A stretch of 64,000 nucleotides of DNA. It comes from Icerya purchasi (taxonomy: Eukaryota; Arthropoda; Insecta; Hemiptera; Monophlebidae). The notes under the pieces were generated by a model that saw nothing but the letters and a program-made list of their open reading frames with translations, searched no databases and had not been told where the DNA came from. The stretch's first letter is position 1. Every line of letters starts with the position of its first letter. A program made the position numbers and the translations under genes. The stretch covers positions 151,193,774 through 151,257,773 of the forward strand of contig CM077115.1 in the NCBI GenBank assembly GCA_039619475.1. The letters run 5' to 3'. Positions 15,301-25,342 of this stretch are shown here, piece by piece.

Positions 15301-16559
15301 TTAACAAAAACGCATGTATATAGCCGGTTTCATTATTCTTGAAATATCGTTTCATACTGTTGTGCACATCTGGATAAGTCAGGTCGTTACGACTTAACGA
15401 CCGTACCGATATTAACTGAACGCTGCGGCATGTTATTCATTTTAAAATATAAACAAAAAGATAATCTATTAAAGAAATACTATATTTAATTAATATTTGA
15501 TTTCATAAAAATGTTAACCATTAAAGTAAAACAATTTAAATTTCTAACATTTTCCTATTCTGATTTTTAAATTAAATGAGTATAATTTGAATTTTATCTT
15601 ATTTTTCTCTGCTCAAAAACTTTTACTGACGATTTTAAAATTAAAAAGTAAAATTATTCCGATTGCGGTTAGTAGGAAAGAAATTAAGAAAATAAGTTCC
15701 TTGAAAATACCATCGTTTTCCGAAAATCGTACTTACGTAATTGGATAAAGTTTTGATTCCATTTGGAAATCGTTGCTTGTCTGCTTGTAATTGGCCCTGA
15801 GCATCTCTATGCCTTTCCGGCCAACAATCATCTATTACAATATATTGGTATCCAACGTCTCGATACCTTTCTTCAACAAATACATCGGCAATGTTATAAA
15901 ATAACTTTTCACTGTATAAATAAAAAAAAAAAAAAAAAACAACTAAAAATTATATTTAAACTTGCAATATTTTATGTAATGTAAAAAATTATTAAATATT
16001 TTTCACTTCGTAAACAAATTTTATTACTTTGCATCATGATTAACGCGACAGTGATGTGAATCGTATACAAGTTGCATATAGAATTATCGTAAAGGTTTCC
16101 CACATTTGTGCAAAAAGAATAAACAAATAGGTAGTTATAATGTTCGGAATCAAGTATTACGAATGAGATACTTTTATTATTTATATCAAATTAAATTTAG
16201 AACGAAGCAAAATGAACCTTTCGTACTTTTAATTATTATTTATCCCATGAACATAATGTTTTCATTAATATATAACTTTTAACTATACTTTGCGATACCT
16301 TTCTTCTCACTAAGTAAATAAAATGTTAATTCATGTTTTCCTAGCGCGTATATTACGAAAATACATGTTTAGAAATTTATATATTTGTGTAAAGTTACGA
16401 TTACCTGATACATTCTTTTGGATATTTATTACAATCTGTAGTGCAACGATATCGTCCCCATGACAAAAATCCCATTGGTGGCGTTAACGCCAATCCATTT
16501 TTCAAACAATAACTGCATCTAATGTTCAGGATCAATAATACAAGGAAGCAAATAAACAT
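11..16559 (-). CDS. NAGA: GH27 alpha-N-acetylgalactosaminidase-like lysosomal glycosidase, complete 8-exon gene
   Basis: Exons in transcript order are 16559-16405, 15911-15737, 13150-12976, 12684-12590, 9416-9255, 7305-7108, 1895-1731 and 139-11. All junctions are GT-AG, the phases agree, and the joined frame is 1254 nt (417 aa), close to the roughly 410 aa usual for animal NAGA. An N-terminal hydrophobic stretch of about 18 residues looks like a secretion signal, and mature-type GH27 sequence (LALTPPMGF, SWGRYRC) follows at once. Family signatures are DDCW in exon 2, KLDGC with the nucleophile Asp at about residue 157, and YDDIEDSW with the acid/base Asp at about 218. By homology the enzyme removes terminal alpha-GalNAc or alpha-Gal from glycoconjugates in the lysosome. 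The specificity loop reads CSWPYYQ: its Ser is NAGA-like, where alpha-galactosidases have Glu. The C-terminal beta domain (exons 7-8) is present and ends at TGA. Introns are long and full of transposon debris. It could be an alpha-galactosidase, but the loop argues for NAGA. Confidence 0.93.
1061..1155 (+). repeat. SINE 3' fragment
   Basis: This matches the tail of the SINE at 26765-27090: both share GTACAGCTAAAAGTG followed by a run like ACGAATAGG and an ACGCGC segment. No tRNA-like head is present, so the copy is a 5'-truncated remnant. It lies in the last intron of the NAGA gene. Confidence 0.6.
1731..1895 (-). CDS. NAGA: NAGA exon 7 (C-terminal beta domain)
   Basis: The acceptor is TTATAG|AAT and the donor is TGC|GTAAGTG; 55 codons. 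It encodes IEIWLRKISP and YSYAVAIFNR, the start of the GH27 C-terminal antiparallel beta domain. Confidence 0.88.
3025..3054. repeat. (TA)n microsatellite
   Basis: A run of about a dozen alternating TA units, preceded by TATATACATATG-like sequence, in NAGA intron 6. Confidence 0.85.
3347..3383. repeat. (ATT)n microsatellite
   Basis: About a dozen tandem ATT units in NAGA intron 6, possibly the tail of an old retroelement. Confidence 0.85.
4330..6580 (+). pseudogene. Decayed R4/Dong-like non-LTR retrotransposon (reverse transcriptase remnants)
   Basis: Short reading frames joined by frameshifts resemble the R4/Dong type of non-LTR retrotransposon in order. They are LNWNAPGTHELH (start of RT), WLITGRIFLI followed in another frame by PSNYCSTTYLPKLFKLF (the NYRPITCLPT-like region), then SDDIQMKFGINKYA. 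Next come a YKYF segment and an LGNPKLVYLIG-like segment directly after the inserted SINE at 5293-5687. RGLIQIQQMMEEETRSS corresponds to the conserved GGRGLI block. The region from about 5900 to 6580 may be its 3' end but is not recognisable with confidence. All frames contain stops, so nothing functional remains. It sits in NAGA intron 6. The clade is inferred from remembered motif spacing; a translated search would settle it. Confidence 0.6.
5293..5687 (+). mobile_element. tRNA-derived SINE, full length
   Basis: The first ~75 nt fold like a tRNA: a seven-pair acceptor stem (GTCGTCG with CGATGAT), A box TGGCCTAGTGGC and B box GGTTCGATACC, most like tRNA-Arg. A body of about 300 nt and an (AAT)n tail follow. 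The 9-bp direct repeat AAATAGTTA flanks it at 5284-5292 and 5688-5696. It interrupts the R4-like pseudogene, so it is younger than that element. The body shares blocks (GCGCGCTAGTTA, ATCAGTTCC) with the SINEs at 9563 and 26765. Confidence 0.8.
7108..7305 (-). CDS. NAGA: NAGA exon 6 (end of barrel)
   Basis: The acceptor is TTCCAG|TTAATG and the donor is AAG|GTAATA; 66 codons. It encodes MLGNNGLNYEQSKTQMAIWS, MAAPLFIS and INQDVLGIPGKRI, the conserved last barrel strands of GH27. Confidence 0.93.
9195..9235. repeat. (TACTA)n / TA-rich microsatellite
   Basis: Tandem ACTAT units followed by TATATA, just downstream (in gene direction) of NAGA exon 5. Confidence 0.75.
9255..9416 (-). CDS. NAGA: NAGA exon 5 (acid/base aspartate)
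   Basis: The acceptor is TTTCAG|GTAAAT and the donor is ATG|GTATG; 54 codons in phase 0. It encodes CNLWRSYDDIEDSW, which carries the acid/base Asp (about 218), and GPGHWNDPDM, both diagnostic of GH27. Confidence 0.93.
9563..9937 (-). mobile_element. tRNA-derived SINE, full length, minus strand
   Basis: Read on the minus strand the tRNA-like head starts at 9937, with A box TAGCCTAGTTGCTAGAGC and B box GGTTCGATTTC. The family body follows (ATTACGAAGAATTAAATTAA, GCGCGCTAGTTAGTACACAG, AATCAGTTCCGAATGTAGTC). The 10-bp duplication ATTACATGTA is present at 9553-9562 and 9938-9947. It lies in NAGA intron 4. The head differs from the 5293 copy in the anticodon arm, so these may be two subfamilies. 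Confidence 0.8.
12590..12684 (-). CDS. NAGA: NAGA exon 4 (substrate-specificity loop)
   Basis: A 95-nt exon that has to be found by splice phase because it is short. The acceptor is TTTAG|GTTAC and the donor is CAG|GTATTG. It encodes YIEFGRHL and IVYSCSWPYYQQ. The CSW Ser (about 189) is the GalNAc-type residue; Tyr at about 192 occupies the place where mammalian NAGA has Ala. Confidence 0.9.
12976..13150 (-). CDS. NAGA: NAGA exon 3 (catalytic nucleophile)
   Basis: The acceptor is TTTCAG|ATG and the donor is CCGG|GTATG. It contains GLRLGIYEN and DYIKLDGC; the Asp in KLDGC is the family nucleophile, about residue 157. It ends in phase 1. Confidence 0.93.
13232..13740 (-). pseudogene. PIF/Harbinger (HARBI1-like) transposase remnant with possible terminal repeat
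   Basis: On the minus strand, 13715-13395 reads VWVHNYFALRDVNGEF followed by a decayed ELKK/FRM-like segment (RMTHFLQLD in a shifted frame). This resembles the N-terminal WVH..N..R...GEF...FRM signature of HARBI1-type transposases. At 13232 the sequence TTAA is followed by GGCCACGGTTACATCGG and several CGTACGA palindromes, which looks like a Harbinger end, but I found no matching second end. It lies in NAGA intron 2 and is non-functional. Confidence 0.4.
15737..15911 (-). CDS. NAGA: NAGA exon 2 (DDCW motif)
   Basis: The acceptor is TACAG|TGAA and the donor is TAC|GTAAGT. It encodes the segment with GYQYIVIDDCWPE, the conserved substrate-binding aspartate pair of GH27, and ends in phase 0 after residue 110. 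Confidence 0.92.
16405..16559 (-). CDS. NAGA: NAGA exon 1 (signal peptide and start of GH27 barrel)
   Basis: ATG at 16559-16557 is followed by a leucine/isoleucine-rich leader ending near CSYC, then NGLALTPPMGF and SWGRYRCTTDC. The donor is AG|GTAATC, leaving phase 2. This ATG is chosen because it precedes a signal-like segment directly in front of the conserved mature start. Confidence 0.92.
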
Positions 16560-17471
16560 TTTTTGTTTTTTCTGCTCACAGTTTAAATGGAAAGTTTTTG
16601 AATTGTTGGAACATTATTATAACGGAATAAAAGTTGAAATGATTAAACATTTAATTGTATAAATTATACTAAAGAAACAAACATTTAAATCGTATAATTT
16701 CATTAATATTATAAATGTAAAATAAAATACACAACAGCTGAATTTATTAAGCAGTTTTATAGAATATATAACGATACCGCAAGTTTTTATTTGGCAAACT
16801 TACCATCATTAAAACATAAAACAATAACATACTTGCAGAATTGCATAAACAAATAAGTTTTGTATCAAATGATCCGTCATTATAAAACCATTCTGTTTAT
16901 TGTTAATGTATTAAATTATTACATTATTGTAATAATCGTATAAATTACCGATTTTTCTCATTGATAACATATCATACATATAACCAAGGGAATTCATAAC
17001 ACGGTTCGGTAATTTGTGTGCAAGTAAACATTCAAAAGTAGCCGGAAGCTGTTGGTTCGATTCCTCATTCGAATACGTTAGGACCTTTACAATTTTATAT
17101 TTTTTTGTTTTAAATTGATTTATTTAAAAATTTATTATAAAAAGAAAAATCCTTAATTTTACATTTAATGTGCGAATAAAAATTATTTAGAAAAGTAGTT
17201 TTTCATTTCTTTAAATTAATATTTCATTGCGTAAAAAAAAAAAAAAATGAATAAAATGATACAACACCGAATTTAGATTTTATATTTGAAACACCATTAA
17301 AACTAATTCGAAAAATTAATACTTATTCTTCCAAATTATTATTTCAACGCATCATAAAAATTAATAGAAGTTGCAAATTTAGTATCCATCGTTTGTTGCA
17401 ATTTTCAATTTATTAGTTTATTACAAAAGGCCGTAAGTGCGTAATTTATGTCACTACCATAGTGTACAAAC
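16560..17471. other. Upstream region of NAGA; nothing firm
   Basis: AT-rich sequence that must contain the NAGA 5' UTR and promoter. I see no clear TATA box or initiator. A weak tRNA B-box-like string (GGTTCGATTCC) near 17053 may be a SINE scrap. Confidence 0.4.
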
Positions 17472-17937
17472 TAGAGATGGGAAAAGTAACTCATTGCAGT
17501 GAGTGACTCTTTTGAATCTGACTCAGTAAATTGATTGTATACAATCAGTAACTCAGTAACTCAGTTGACTCAGTAAATCAATTAAAACATTTAACTCTGA
17601 ATTATTCACTGAGTGATTCTCATCCACGACAATGAAACGGTAAAGAAGCATATGATGATAGCTGAAATTATTCTCAAGCAGTTGCAATTATAGGGTTTTC
17701 AGCTGACAGGTTTAGAAGTCATTTTTGTTTACATTTTAATAAAGAATTTAATTTTTTTTAAAAATAAACATATTATGCAGTATTACAGAGAAACGTGTAA
17801 ATTGGCTAAAGTTAATGGTTAGTATCGTTTATTGTGTAAAAATAAATAAAAAAAATAACTTGTAGTATTATTAATTATAATTGTATTAATTTATACTTTG
17901 TGTCAAGTTTGTTTTTATTATAAAAGCTACTGTGTAT

Positions 17938-18177
17938 TGTGGGAACCACAAACTCCTTCCTGGTCACACTGATCAAAATCCTCTCCTCTCCCCGACAGAT
18001 CTCGGACGAGCCGTGATTCTGTGTCAACTCGTCCGGGCCATTGGTAGTCTAGATAATGAGATGGTTCAGCATCGCACGTTTTATTCGATTCGACGTCGCT
18101 TCGTCCGCGCTTTTTTACGAAATAAATTTCTTTTGCCGTGTACTTTTGTTTTCGGAGTCAACAGAGGTTATGCGACA
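17938..18177 (+). repeat. 5' LTR of the CsRn1-like element
   Basis: 240 bp, TG...CA bounded. It contains a polyadenylation signal AATAAA at 18121-18126. It matches the 3' LTR with no difference that I can see. Confidence 0.95.
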
Positions 18178-18181
18178 AAAT

Positions 18182-18199
18182 TGGTGACCCCGACGTGAT
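18182..18199 (+). promoter_or_regulatory. Primer binding site, tRNA-Trp type
   Basis: TGGTGACCCCGACGTGAT begins four bases after the 5' LTR and is complementary to the 3' end of animal tRNA-Trp, the primer used by CsRn1-clade elements. Confidence 0.85.
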
Positions 18200-18661
18200 C
18201 GAATTCGGTAACACCTTTCGATTTTCAAAATTTGTGCGAATTTTTTACTTTTACTATGATTTTTTTACGGGCGAATGTGTAAACCGCTTTACATATGTTC
18301 CCCCAGCCGCGTACCGACAGGCGCCGAGACGCTGGATTCGTAAACACGCTGTAGTCGCTTTACAGTACGTCCGCTCGTTGAACGGCGCCACGATGACGAG
18401 ACACGGTTCGCCGATCAACCGCGTGGTCGAATACTGTCGCTAAAATCGTGTAATAAATCGTACAACGCGTCTTCTAAATTTTTCGTTGTCTCCGCACTTC
18501 GAAACGAACATACTATCCTTTCGCGGTAGCATACGACCACGATCATTAAAATCAAACTATTATTCCGATGTAATTTTGTTTTACTTTCAATTTAATTTTT
18601 TGATACCCTTTTTCTCGTTACCGTATTTTAATTTTTTTCACGTTCTTCAACTTTATCGAAT

Positions 18662-21600
18662 ATGGCAAATAGTAACGACACTTCTTTGCCGAATCAAACC
18701 TTTAATTGTCCAAATCACGCCAACTTCCCCAGTTTAATACGATTTCCACCCTTTTCAAGACGAGATCCTCAATTATGGTTTATCCAAATTGACGCTCAGT
18801 TTTCCATCAACAACATAGTTGATGAAAAAGTAAAAGCTGACATCTTTATTGCCAATGTAGATAGCGACCTGTTACATAGTATTCGGCACGATATTAAACG
18901 TTTGCCTATCCACGACCAGTATTCTTATATCAAATCCATTGTTTTAAAATTATACGACCAGCCAGACCATACTCGCCTTCGACGACTATTAACCGATCTT
19001 AATATTGGAGATCGTTTGCCGTCTCATTTGTTGTCAGAAATGTTAGATCTTGCTGGGAATCACTTAGACGAAGCGACTGTGAAAATCATTTGGGAAGAAC
19101 GATTACCATTTAGTATTCAATCATTGTTGACTACCCTCCCTATAAATACGCCGATCGCTGAATTAGCCGCAACGGCCGATCGCCTTATGTCGCTACATCG
19201 TTTTAGGACATCTTCGAATCCATCTCAAAACTATTCTTCCAGCTCTGGTACCGAATATACCAATGCCTTATCCTTATCTCCGAGTTCTTCGACCTCAATC
19301 AGTTATCATCCATTTAAAAAACACAATCGTCCACTCAATCAAGCACACTTCCAGCCAAGCTCTACTTCCACTCCCATCCGTAGACAGTCGCCACCATTTT
19401 CTTCCGATAAGATACCGCGACTAGATTCCTCGACTTTGTGTTGGTATCACGATACCTACGGAAGAGATGCTCGCCAATGCCGCCCACCTTGTAGTTGGGA
19501 TGAAAAACCCAGCCGAACAACCATGAAAACGTCAACTACACATGCCTCAATCGAATTATATAGACTCATTATCAAGGACAAAATCACTGGATTTGACTTT
19601 CTCATTGATTCAGGTGCGCAATGTTCGGTTCTCCCAATTAAGTTAGTCACGAATTACAACAAAATGTCTTCGGGCGTTTTAACAGCAGTTAACGGTACCG
19701 ATTTCAAAATATTAGGTAGCAAAAGATTATCTTTAGATTTTAACCTTGAACAAAATTTTATCTGGACCTTTAAAGTAGCAGATATCGCCCAGCCAATCAT
19801 CGGCGCTGATTTTCTACAGTATTTTGAATTATTAGTGGACGTCGCGAATAAAAGATTACTAACTCGTAATAATTTGCAATCGAATAAACCTTCCGCGAGC
19901 GACGTGACTCCTGCCGCTTCATCTATCGCTACCCTTGCTATTAAGCAAGACTCAGTTACGTCCATTGTAAATAATTTCAAAGATTTATTTTCCGGAACTT
20001 TTTATAACACCTCTCGATTATCCCCTGTTCAACACCGGATAATTACTAACGGGCACCCCGCTCACTCGAAGCCTCGCCGTCTACCGCCAGAAAAATTTCA
20101 ATATGCTCGTCGTATATTTAATGAATGGATGGACCTTGGATTTTGTCGTCGATCCGAATCTCCCTGGGCTTCACCTTTAACACTCGTCCCAAAAGGCGAT
20201 GGTTGGCGTGTATGCGGAGATTATCGTCAGGTGAATCGCATCACAATCGCTGACCGATATCCTATTCCACACTTACATGACATGAACTCAGATCTGTATG
20301 GAACAACCGTGTTTTCCAAGCTTGATCTCGAACGAGCCTACTACCAGATTCCCATGTATCCTCCGGACATCGAAAAAACTGCTGTCACGACACCATTTGG
20401 GTTATTCGAGTTTCAAGTAATCCCGTTTGGTCTAAAAAACGCGGGTGCCACCTTCCAAAGAGCCATCGACCACGTATTGAAAGACTTGCCATTCGCGCGC
20501 GCCTACCTAGATGATGTTTTAATTTTTTCCGCGGATCCAAAACAACATATGTCAGATTTATACGCCGTGCTCAAACAGTTATCGCTTCATAACTTGAAGC
20601 TGAGTGAAAATAAATGTATTTTCGCTGTACCCAAAATTACATTTGTTGGATATGAAATATCTCATGAAGGAATACGTCCCGACCCGAAACGTGTTGAAAC
20701 GATAGTAACGCTGCCACGCCCAGTCACTAAAAAGGATTTGAGAAGTTACCTTGGCGTTATAAATTTTTATCATCGCTTCTATAAGCAAGGAGCCGAAGTA
20801 TTAGCCCCATTGAATTCCCTCCTTTTGGGGAGCAAGAAGAAAGATTTGACGCAGATTGCATGGACTGAGGAACTCGATAAATATTTTCGATTATCGAAGA
20901 AACTTATAGCTGAGGCCGCAATACTGGCGCATCCGTCAGCTGACGCCGATATCGTCATCATGACCGATGCCTCGTCTACCGCGATCGGATCAGTCATCAA
21001 CCAGAGAGTTAACGATTTATTGCAGCCTATTTCGTTCCATTCACGTAAGCTTTCACCAGCAGAATGTAAATATAGCACTTACGACCTCGAGTTATTATCA
21101 GTGTACGACGCAATTCGGAAATTTAAGGATCTTATTGAGGGCCGCAGAGTCACTGTACTTACTGATCATCGACCGCTTACCCACGCATTACATCAGCCCG
21201 CGGAGAAGTTGTCCACCCGTCAATCGCGTCATTTGAGCTTTATTGCTGAGTATGTCGAAGACATTTGTTACATAAAAGGTGCAGATAACGTAGTCGCCGA
21301 TTATTTATCACGAATCGATGCGTTCATGTTAGACGAGTACAGTTTCGATACAAAACAATTTCGGACCTTACAGGAAGGAGACGAGGACATAACAGCGATA
21401 CGCAAAAACAGGTCGTCTAAGATTGAAGTATCTGAGAAAGCGATCGACGATGTAATGATTTACATAGATCAGAAGGAAAGACCAATTGTGCCGATATTGT
21501 TACGCCGAAAGATTTATCAGGCAATTCACAACATGGACCACCCGTCTCCCAAACGTACGCTGTTCAAAATTAAGCAACGATTTGTTTGGCCGCGTATGTC

Positions 21601-22777
21601 CACAGATATTAGACATTGGGCGCGTACTTGTAATTTGTGTCAGCGCAACAAAGTTTACCGACATATGAAACCACCATATGGCGAATTTCCCCCAAGTTCT
21701 CGTTTTCAACATGTACATTGCGATTTAGTTGGACCTTTACCTCGTTCAGGTGAATATCAATATATCCTCACGATTATTGACCGATACACCGGCTGGCTGG
21801 AGGCTGTTCCAGTCAAAGATATATCAACAGATACGATTGTAAACATCTTCATCGAAACATGGATTTGCCGATTCGGTTGCCCTTCGATTATCACAACAGA
21901 TCGTGGAAGCCAATTTACGTCACAGTTATTCAAACAACTCGTACAACGATTTGGTATAACCCACATCAATACGACAGCTTACAACCCAAAATCGAATGGA
22001 AAAGTGGAAAGAATCCATCGTACTTTGAAAGCCGCTATCCGCTGCCAGGAAACTGAACATTGGCACGAAGCCCTTCCCATTGTATTATTCGGCATAAGAA
22101 CTTCGATCAACCACACTGGCCATTCGCCGGCCGAACTTACGTACGTCACTCCGCTATCGCTACCGTGCGAGATGATCGACGCTTTACCGCCGGTCGAAAA
22201 CGAATCGAATCTAATTAATAAATTATCCGATACTATCAACAATGTTTTCCTAAAGCCAGCACGCATTAATAAACGCTCAGGATTTTTGCAAAAGGGCATC
22301 GATAGCTGCACTCATGTTTATGTCCGTCGAGATCGACATCGGACAGCTTTACAACCTGTCTACGACGGTCCGTTTAAAGTTATAAACCGTTACCCGCAAT
22401 GCTACGAATTGAAATTTGGCGCAAAAATTGACAGAGTTAGTCTGGATAGACTGAAGCCAGCATTCATTTTAGAAGACAACTCTGAAAATGACGAATGGAT
22501 TGACACATCACCCTGCAATGATCCAGACCTTCTATTAACTGATTTCGATTGGCCCATCGACACGATACCTTCAAGCAAAGATATGGACGATTCAGTTTCC
22601 GATTCCGATTTTTACGGCTTTCCCGATGATGACGCCTCACCTTCTGACGATCCCGAATTCCTAAATAAGGATGCCGATTCCGATAAGGAATTATTTCCGA
22701 CGATATCGAAATCACGGTATGGACGCCCCATCAGGCGACCAGTTCGCTTTGATGAGACCGTGACCTTCATTTATTAG
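18662..22777 (+). CDS. Gag-Pol polyprotein of CsRn1-like Ty3/gypsy retrotransposon
   Basis: 1371 residues in one frame, without the Gag/Pol frameshift many gypsy elements use. The order is: Gag capsid-like region (1-200), CHCC finger starting at Cys260 (C-x2-H-x9-C-x3-C), and aspartic protease IDSGAQCS with the catalytic Asp at about 316. Reverse transcriptase follows with [11 protein letters not shown] and YLDD at 615-618, then RNase H with its MTDASS Asp at about 769. The integrase has an HHCC finger (ending CNLCQRNK) and a D1021, D1080, E1116 triad with the canonical 35-residue D-to-E spacing. A GPF-type chromodomain-less tail comes next, then an acidic C-terminus. No envelope-like frame follows. 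The start is the first ATG after a 480-nt leader. Every catalytic residue checked is intact, so activity is plausible. Confidence 0.95.
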   Translation: MANSNDTSLPNQTFNCPNHANFPSLIRFPPFSRRDPQLWFIQIDAQFSINNIVDEKVKADIFIANVDSDLLHSIRHDIKRLPIHDQYSYIKSIVLKLYDQPDHTRLRRLLTDLNIGDRLPSHLLSEMLDLAGNHLDEATVKIIWEERLPFSIQSLLTTLPINTPIAELAATADRLMSLHRFRTSSNPSQNYSSSSGTEYTNALSLSPSSSTSISYHPFKKHNRPLNQAHFQPSSTSTPIRRQSPPFSSDKIPRLDSSTLCWYHDTYGRDARQCRPPCSWDEKPSRTTMKTSTTHASIELYRLIIKDKITGFDFLIDSGAQCSVLPIKLVTNYNKMSSGVLTAVNGTDFKILGSKRLSLDFNLEQNFIWTFKVADIAQPIIGADFLQYFELLVDVANKRLLTRNNLQSNKPSASDVTPAASSIATLAIKQDSVTSIVNNFKDLFSGTFYNTSRLSPVQHRIITNGHPAHSKPRRLPPEKFQYARRIFNEWMDLGFCRRSESPWASPLTLVPKGDGWRVCGDYRQVNRITIADRYPIPHLHDMNSDLYGTTVFSKLDLERAYYQIPMYPPDIEKTAVTTPFGLFEFQVIPFGLKNAGATFQRAIDHVLKDLPFARAYLDDVLIFSADPKQHMSDLYAVLKQLSLHNLKLSENKCIFAVPKITFVGYEISHEGIRPDPKRVETIVTLPRPVTKKDLRSYLGVINFYHRFYKQGAEVLAPLNSLLLGSKKKDLTQIAWTEELDKYFRLSKKLIAEAAILAHPSADADIVIMTDASSTAIGSVINQRVNDLLQPISFHSRKLSPAECKYSTYDLELLSVYDAIRKFKDLIEGRRVTVLTDHRPLTHALHQPAEKLSTRQSRHLSFIAEYVEDICYIKGADNVVADYLSRIDAFMLDEYSFDTKQFRTLQEGDEDITAIRKNRSSKIEVSEKAIDDVMIYIDQKERPIVPILLRRKIYQAIHNMDHPSPKRTLFKIKQRFVWPRMSTDIRHWARTCNLCQRNKVYRHMKPPYGEFPPSSRFQHVHCDLVGPLPRSGEYQYILTIIDRYTGWLEAVPVKDISTDTIVNIFIETWICRFGCPSIITTDRGSQFTSQLFKQLVQRFGITHINTTAYNPKSNGKVERIHRTLKAAIRCQETEHWHEALPIVLFGIRTSINHTGHSPAELTYVTPLSLPCEMIDALPPVENESNLINKLSDTINNVFLKPARINKRSGFLQKGIDSCTHVYVRRDRHRTALQPVYDGPFKVINRYPQCYELKFGAKIDRVSLDRLKPAFILEDNSENDEWIDTSPCNDPDLLLTDFDWPIDTIPSSKDMDDSVSDSDFYGFPDDDASPSDDPEFLNKDADSDKELFPTISKSRYGRPIRRPVRFDETVTFIY

Positions 22778-23592
22778 TTTCCCAGATAAATCCGATTCCC
22801 GATTTGGTACAGAACTACACTCGAGTAACGCCGACAGGTTTTTACTATTTTATGCAATTAATTTTATTTTTGTTACTCGAATAACGTATATCGAATCACA
22901 CTCCTCTATTCATCTCTAGTACTACTATAATAATTTTTTTTTTGAATTCATGCCGTGTGCGAAAGTAATATTTACTTTTTCCAAAATTGTAAGATCGTAA
23001 ATTTTTTGTTTTTATTAGTTTAGTTTAGTTTAGTTTAATCATTTTTCTGGATCGTTGTTCAAAGCCGTTTTATTATTCCCTCTTATTCTGATCTCTTTAA
23101 AATAAAATAAATATCCGTTCTTCTTTAGATTGGCGCCTATGTCCTCTCCCACTTTCATTTCGCACTCATCTCGCCTGAAACTTTTACGTTACTTCCGATC
23201 GATATAATTAGTCTACATTCACTTTCGAGCATTCCAATTCCACTAACGAAGCAACTCTCCGACCGAGTTTCATCCCTCAATTTTGTCAATTATGTACACT
23301 CGTTACTCCTGCGATTCCAATTTCGTCTATCCCTCAAACTCATTTCGCTCCTAGTTCCTCTTCCGACCTCCTCATACTAACGATTAGGTGCCATTCTGCC
23401 ATTTTAGCATGATAATTTAGTTTACTTTACCTACACCATTTTTATTATTTCGCATAAACGACCTTATTATGTGTTAATTTTTACTACTTTATCTTCCGTT
23501 CATACTACATATAATTAATATCCATGTAAAACTTCCATTTTTGCTTTCCTTTGTTTTATTCCGCAACTTCACCCCACTGGGGCTCAGTCTCC
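22778..23592 (+). other. 3' untranslated region of the retrotransposon
   Basis: About 800 nt between the Gag-Pol stop and the polypurine tract. No conserved reading frame is seen, and no envelope gene. A perfect CCCCACTGGGG palindrome lies just upstream of the polypurine tract. Confidence 0.7.
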
Positions 23593-23606
23593 AAGAGGGA
23601 GAGCCA
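23593..23606 (+). promoter_or_regulatory. Polypurine tract
   Basis: AAGAGGGAGAG followed by CCA abuts the 3' LTR, the expected priming site for plus-strand DNA synthesis. Confidence 0.75.
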
Positions 23607-23846
23607 TGTGGGAACCACAAACTCCTTCCTGGTCACACTGATCAAAATCCTCTCCTCTCCCCGACAGATCTCGGACGAGCCGTGATTCTGTGTCAACTCG
23701 TCCGGGCCATTGGTAGTCTAGATAATGAGATGGTTCAGCATCGCACGTTTTATTCGATTCGACGTCGCTTCGTCCGCGCTTTTTTACGAAATAAATTTCT
23801 TTTGCCGTGTACTTTTGTTTTCGGAGTCAACAGAGGTTATGCGACA
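23607..23846 (+). repeat. 3' LTR of the CsRn1-like element
   Basis: 240 bp, apparently identical to the 5' LTR, and followed by the GTAT target duplication. Confidence 0.95.
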
Positions 23847-24684
23847 GTATCATTTAAATTAACATTTGTAGAAAAAATAAAAGCGGTGAATTAAACTTTA
23901 GTGACGTATTACTTTTTTAAAGAACTTTCTTTATAAATAACGAAAGATTGAAAAAATGTAATACAAACTAAATTAGAAGTAGAATTTAAAAAAACTAACT
24001 ATGATGTTTAGTTAGCTATGAAACTGTAATTGCAAAGGAATGTTTAAAACTAAAGAAATATTTTATTATATTCTGAATTTTGAATAATTTTAACATTAAC
24101 TAAAATGAACTTTAGTTACTAATACACAGTATTTTGAGTGGTAAAGTTAATTTCTATAACAAATTCTAATTACCACTGGAAGTAAGGAAGTTTGTAGAAA
24201 TTTTGTTAGAAAACAACAAATCTAATATTTTATAAAACTTGTGAAATATTTAATTGTGTAATATATTTATATATTAAGTAATAATTATTTTATATATTTG
24301 AAGGTGTTAAATATGCAGATAAAAAGAACGGATCATTAAAGCAAGTGATAGAAATTAAACAACTTCATATTTGGAATTAGGAACTAATTAACAGGCTGTT
24401 TAAATTGTTTTAACAACAAATTCTAAATTTGTTCAGTTGTTTTGAGACTAATACAGCAATGTAGTAATTATTAAAGCACTTAAAAAATTCTTATTAGTTG
24501 TTGTTTTGTAAATTAAACATCTGTTACAATCATAGATCACAGGGTAATTTGTTTTAATTCTGTAGACTACTGAATTAGTGAGTCAAAAGAGTTACTGAGT
24601 TACTGAGTTACCCGTATTCATATTACTGTTTCGAATCTATCAAATCAGTAGAAAGATTCGAATCAGTACTGAGTTACACACCTC

Positions 24685-25324
24685 CAGGGCTTGAAAGCTG
24701 AATAATAATACGGCTTAAACTTAATACGGCTTATGTCCTTGAAAAATACAGCTTAAGCTTTCGGCTTTTGGCTGTTTGAATTTGAAATATGGCTTAGACT
24801 TTCGGCTTTTGGCTGTGTAAATTTAAAATACGACTTAAGCTTTCAGCTTTCGGCTTACGAAATGAATTTCAATAGAAGATAATTAAAATCATTTACTAAT
24901 TACTGTGCTACAAACTATTTAGCATTACTATCGTAACTTCAACTTTTTTCTTTACGCACAAAAATAAAAGTTTTTAAAAGCAATTTCTTACGCGAATAAT
25001 TATGTCAAAAATACAAAATCAAGAAATTTAAAAAAAAACAGAACAGCTTAAGCCGAATATAAAGCTTAATTTAGCTTTTTTAGAAATACAGCTTAAGCTT
25101 TCGTCTTTCGACTGTTTAAATTTTGAATATAGCTTAAGCTTTAGGCTTTTAGCTTATGGAAATTTAAATATGGCTTTTGGATTAAGCTTATGACATCTAA
25201 AAATGATTGGCTTTCAGCTTTTAGCTTTTGGCTTTCGGCTGGCTTTCAAGCCCTGCTTATGACATCTAAAAATGATTGGCTTTCAGCTTTTAGCTTTTGG
25301 CTTTCGGCTGGCTTTCAAGCCCTG
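24685..25324. mobile_element. Nested non-autonomous hAT element with AGCTTAAGC/GGCTTT internal repeats
   Basis: The terminal inverted repeats are CAGGGCTTGAAAGC and GGCTTTCAAGCCCTG. A perfect 8-bp duplication CACACCTC (24677-24684, 25325-25332) shows insertion into the right tip of the older hAT 17472-25334. The interior is a minisatellite-like series of GGCTTAAGCTTTCGGCTTTTGG-type units with no coding capacity. The right end contains a 69-bp tandem duplication (25187-25255, 25256-25324) that includes the terminal repeat itself. A second copy of the family lies at 36543-36757. Confidence 0.85.
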
Positions 25325-25342
25325 CACACCTCTAGTACAAAC

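Larger units (their letters stand above)
17938..23846 (+). mobile_element. Complete Ty3/gypsy retrotransposon, CsRn1-like
   Basis: Two 240-bp LTRs (17938-18177 and 23607-23846) beginning TGTGGG and ending GCGACA look identical base for base. They are flanked by a 4-bp target duplication GTAT (17934-17937, 23847-23850). A tRNA-Trp-complementary primer site follows the 5' LTR, and one uninterrupted Gag-Pol frame fills the centre. The CHCC-type Gag finger, tRNA-Trp primer and GPF integrase tail are the hallmarks of the CsRn1 clade. Identical LTRs and an open frame indicate a recent insertion that may still be competent. It sits inside the hAT element 17472-25334, so it is the younger of the two. 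Confidence 0.95.
17472..25334. mobile_element. Non-autonomous hAT element, interrupted by two later insertions
   Basis: The ends are TAGAGATGGGAAAAGTAACT on the left and the complement of TAGAGGTGTGCAGG (reset to TAGAGGTGTGTAACTCAG once the nested insert is removed) on the right. A perfect 8-bp duplication GTACAAAC lies at 17464-17471 and 25335-25342, diagnostic of hAT. Without the nested retrotransposon (17938-23850) and nested hAT (24685-25332) the element is about 1.3 kb and has no transposase. Both ends carry arrays of ACTCAGTA-type repeats in inverted orientation (17495-17580 and 24575-24675), plausible transposase binding sites. Confidence 0.85.

Noticed and set aside
19456..22715. Several antisense frames of 60-110 codons within the retrotransposon
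   Set aside because: Shadows of the Gag-Pol frame; no independent signals.
23541..23606. Reading frame entering the 3' LTR as a possible envelope gene
   Set aside because: It is short, ends in the LTR, and has no signal peptide or membrane pattern.
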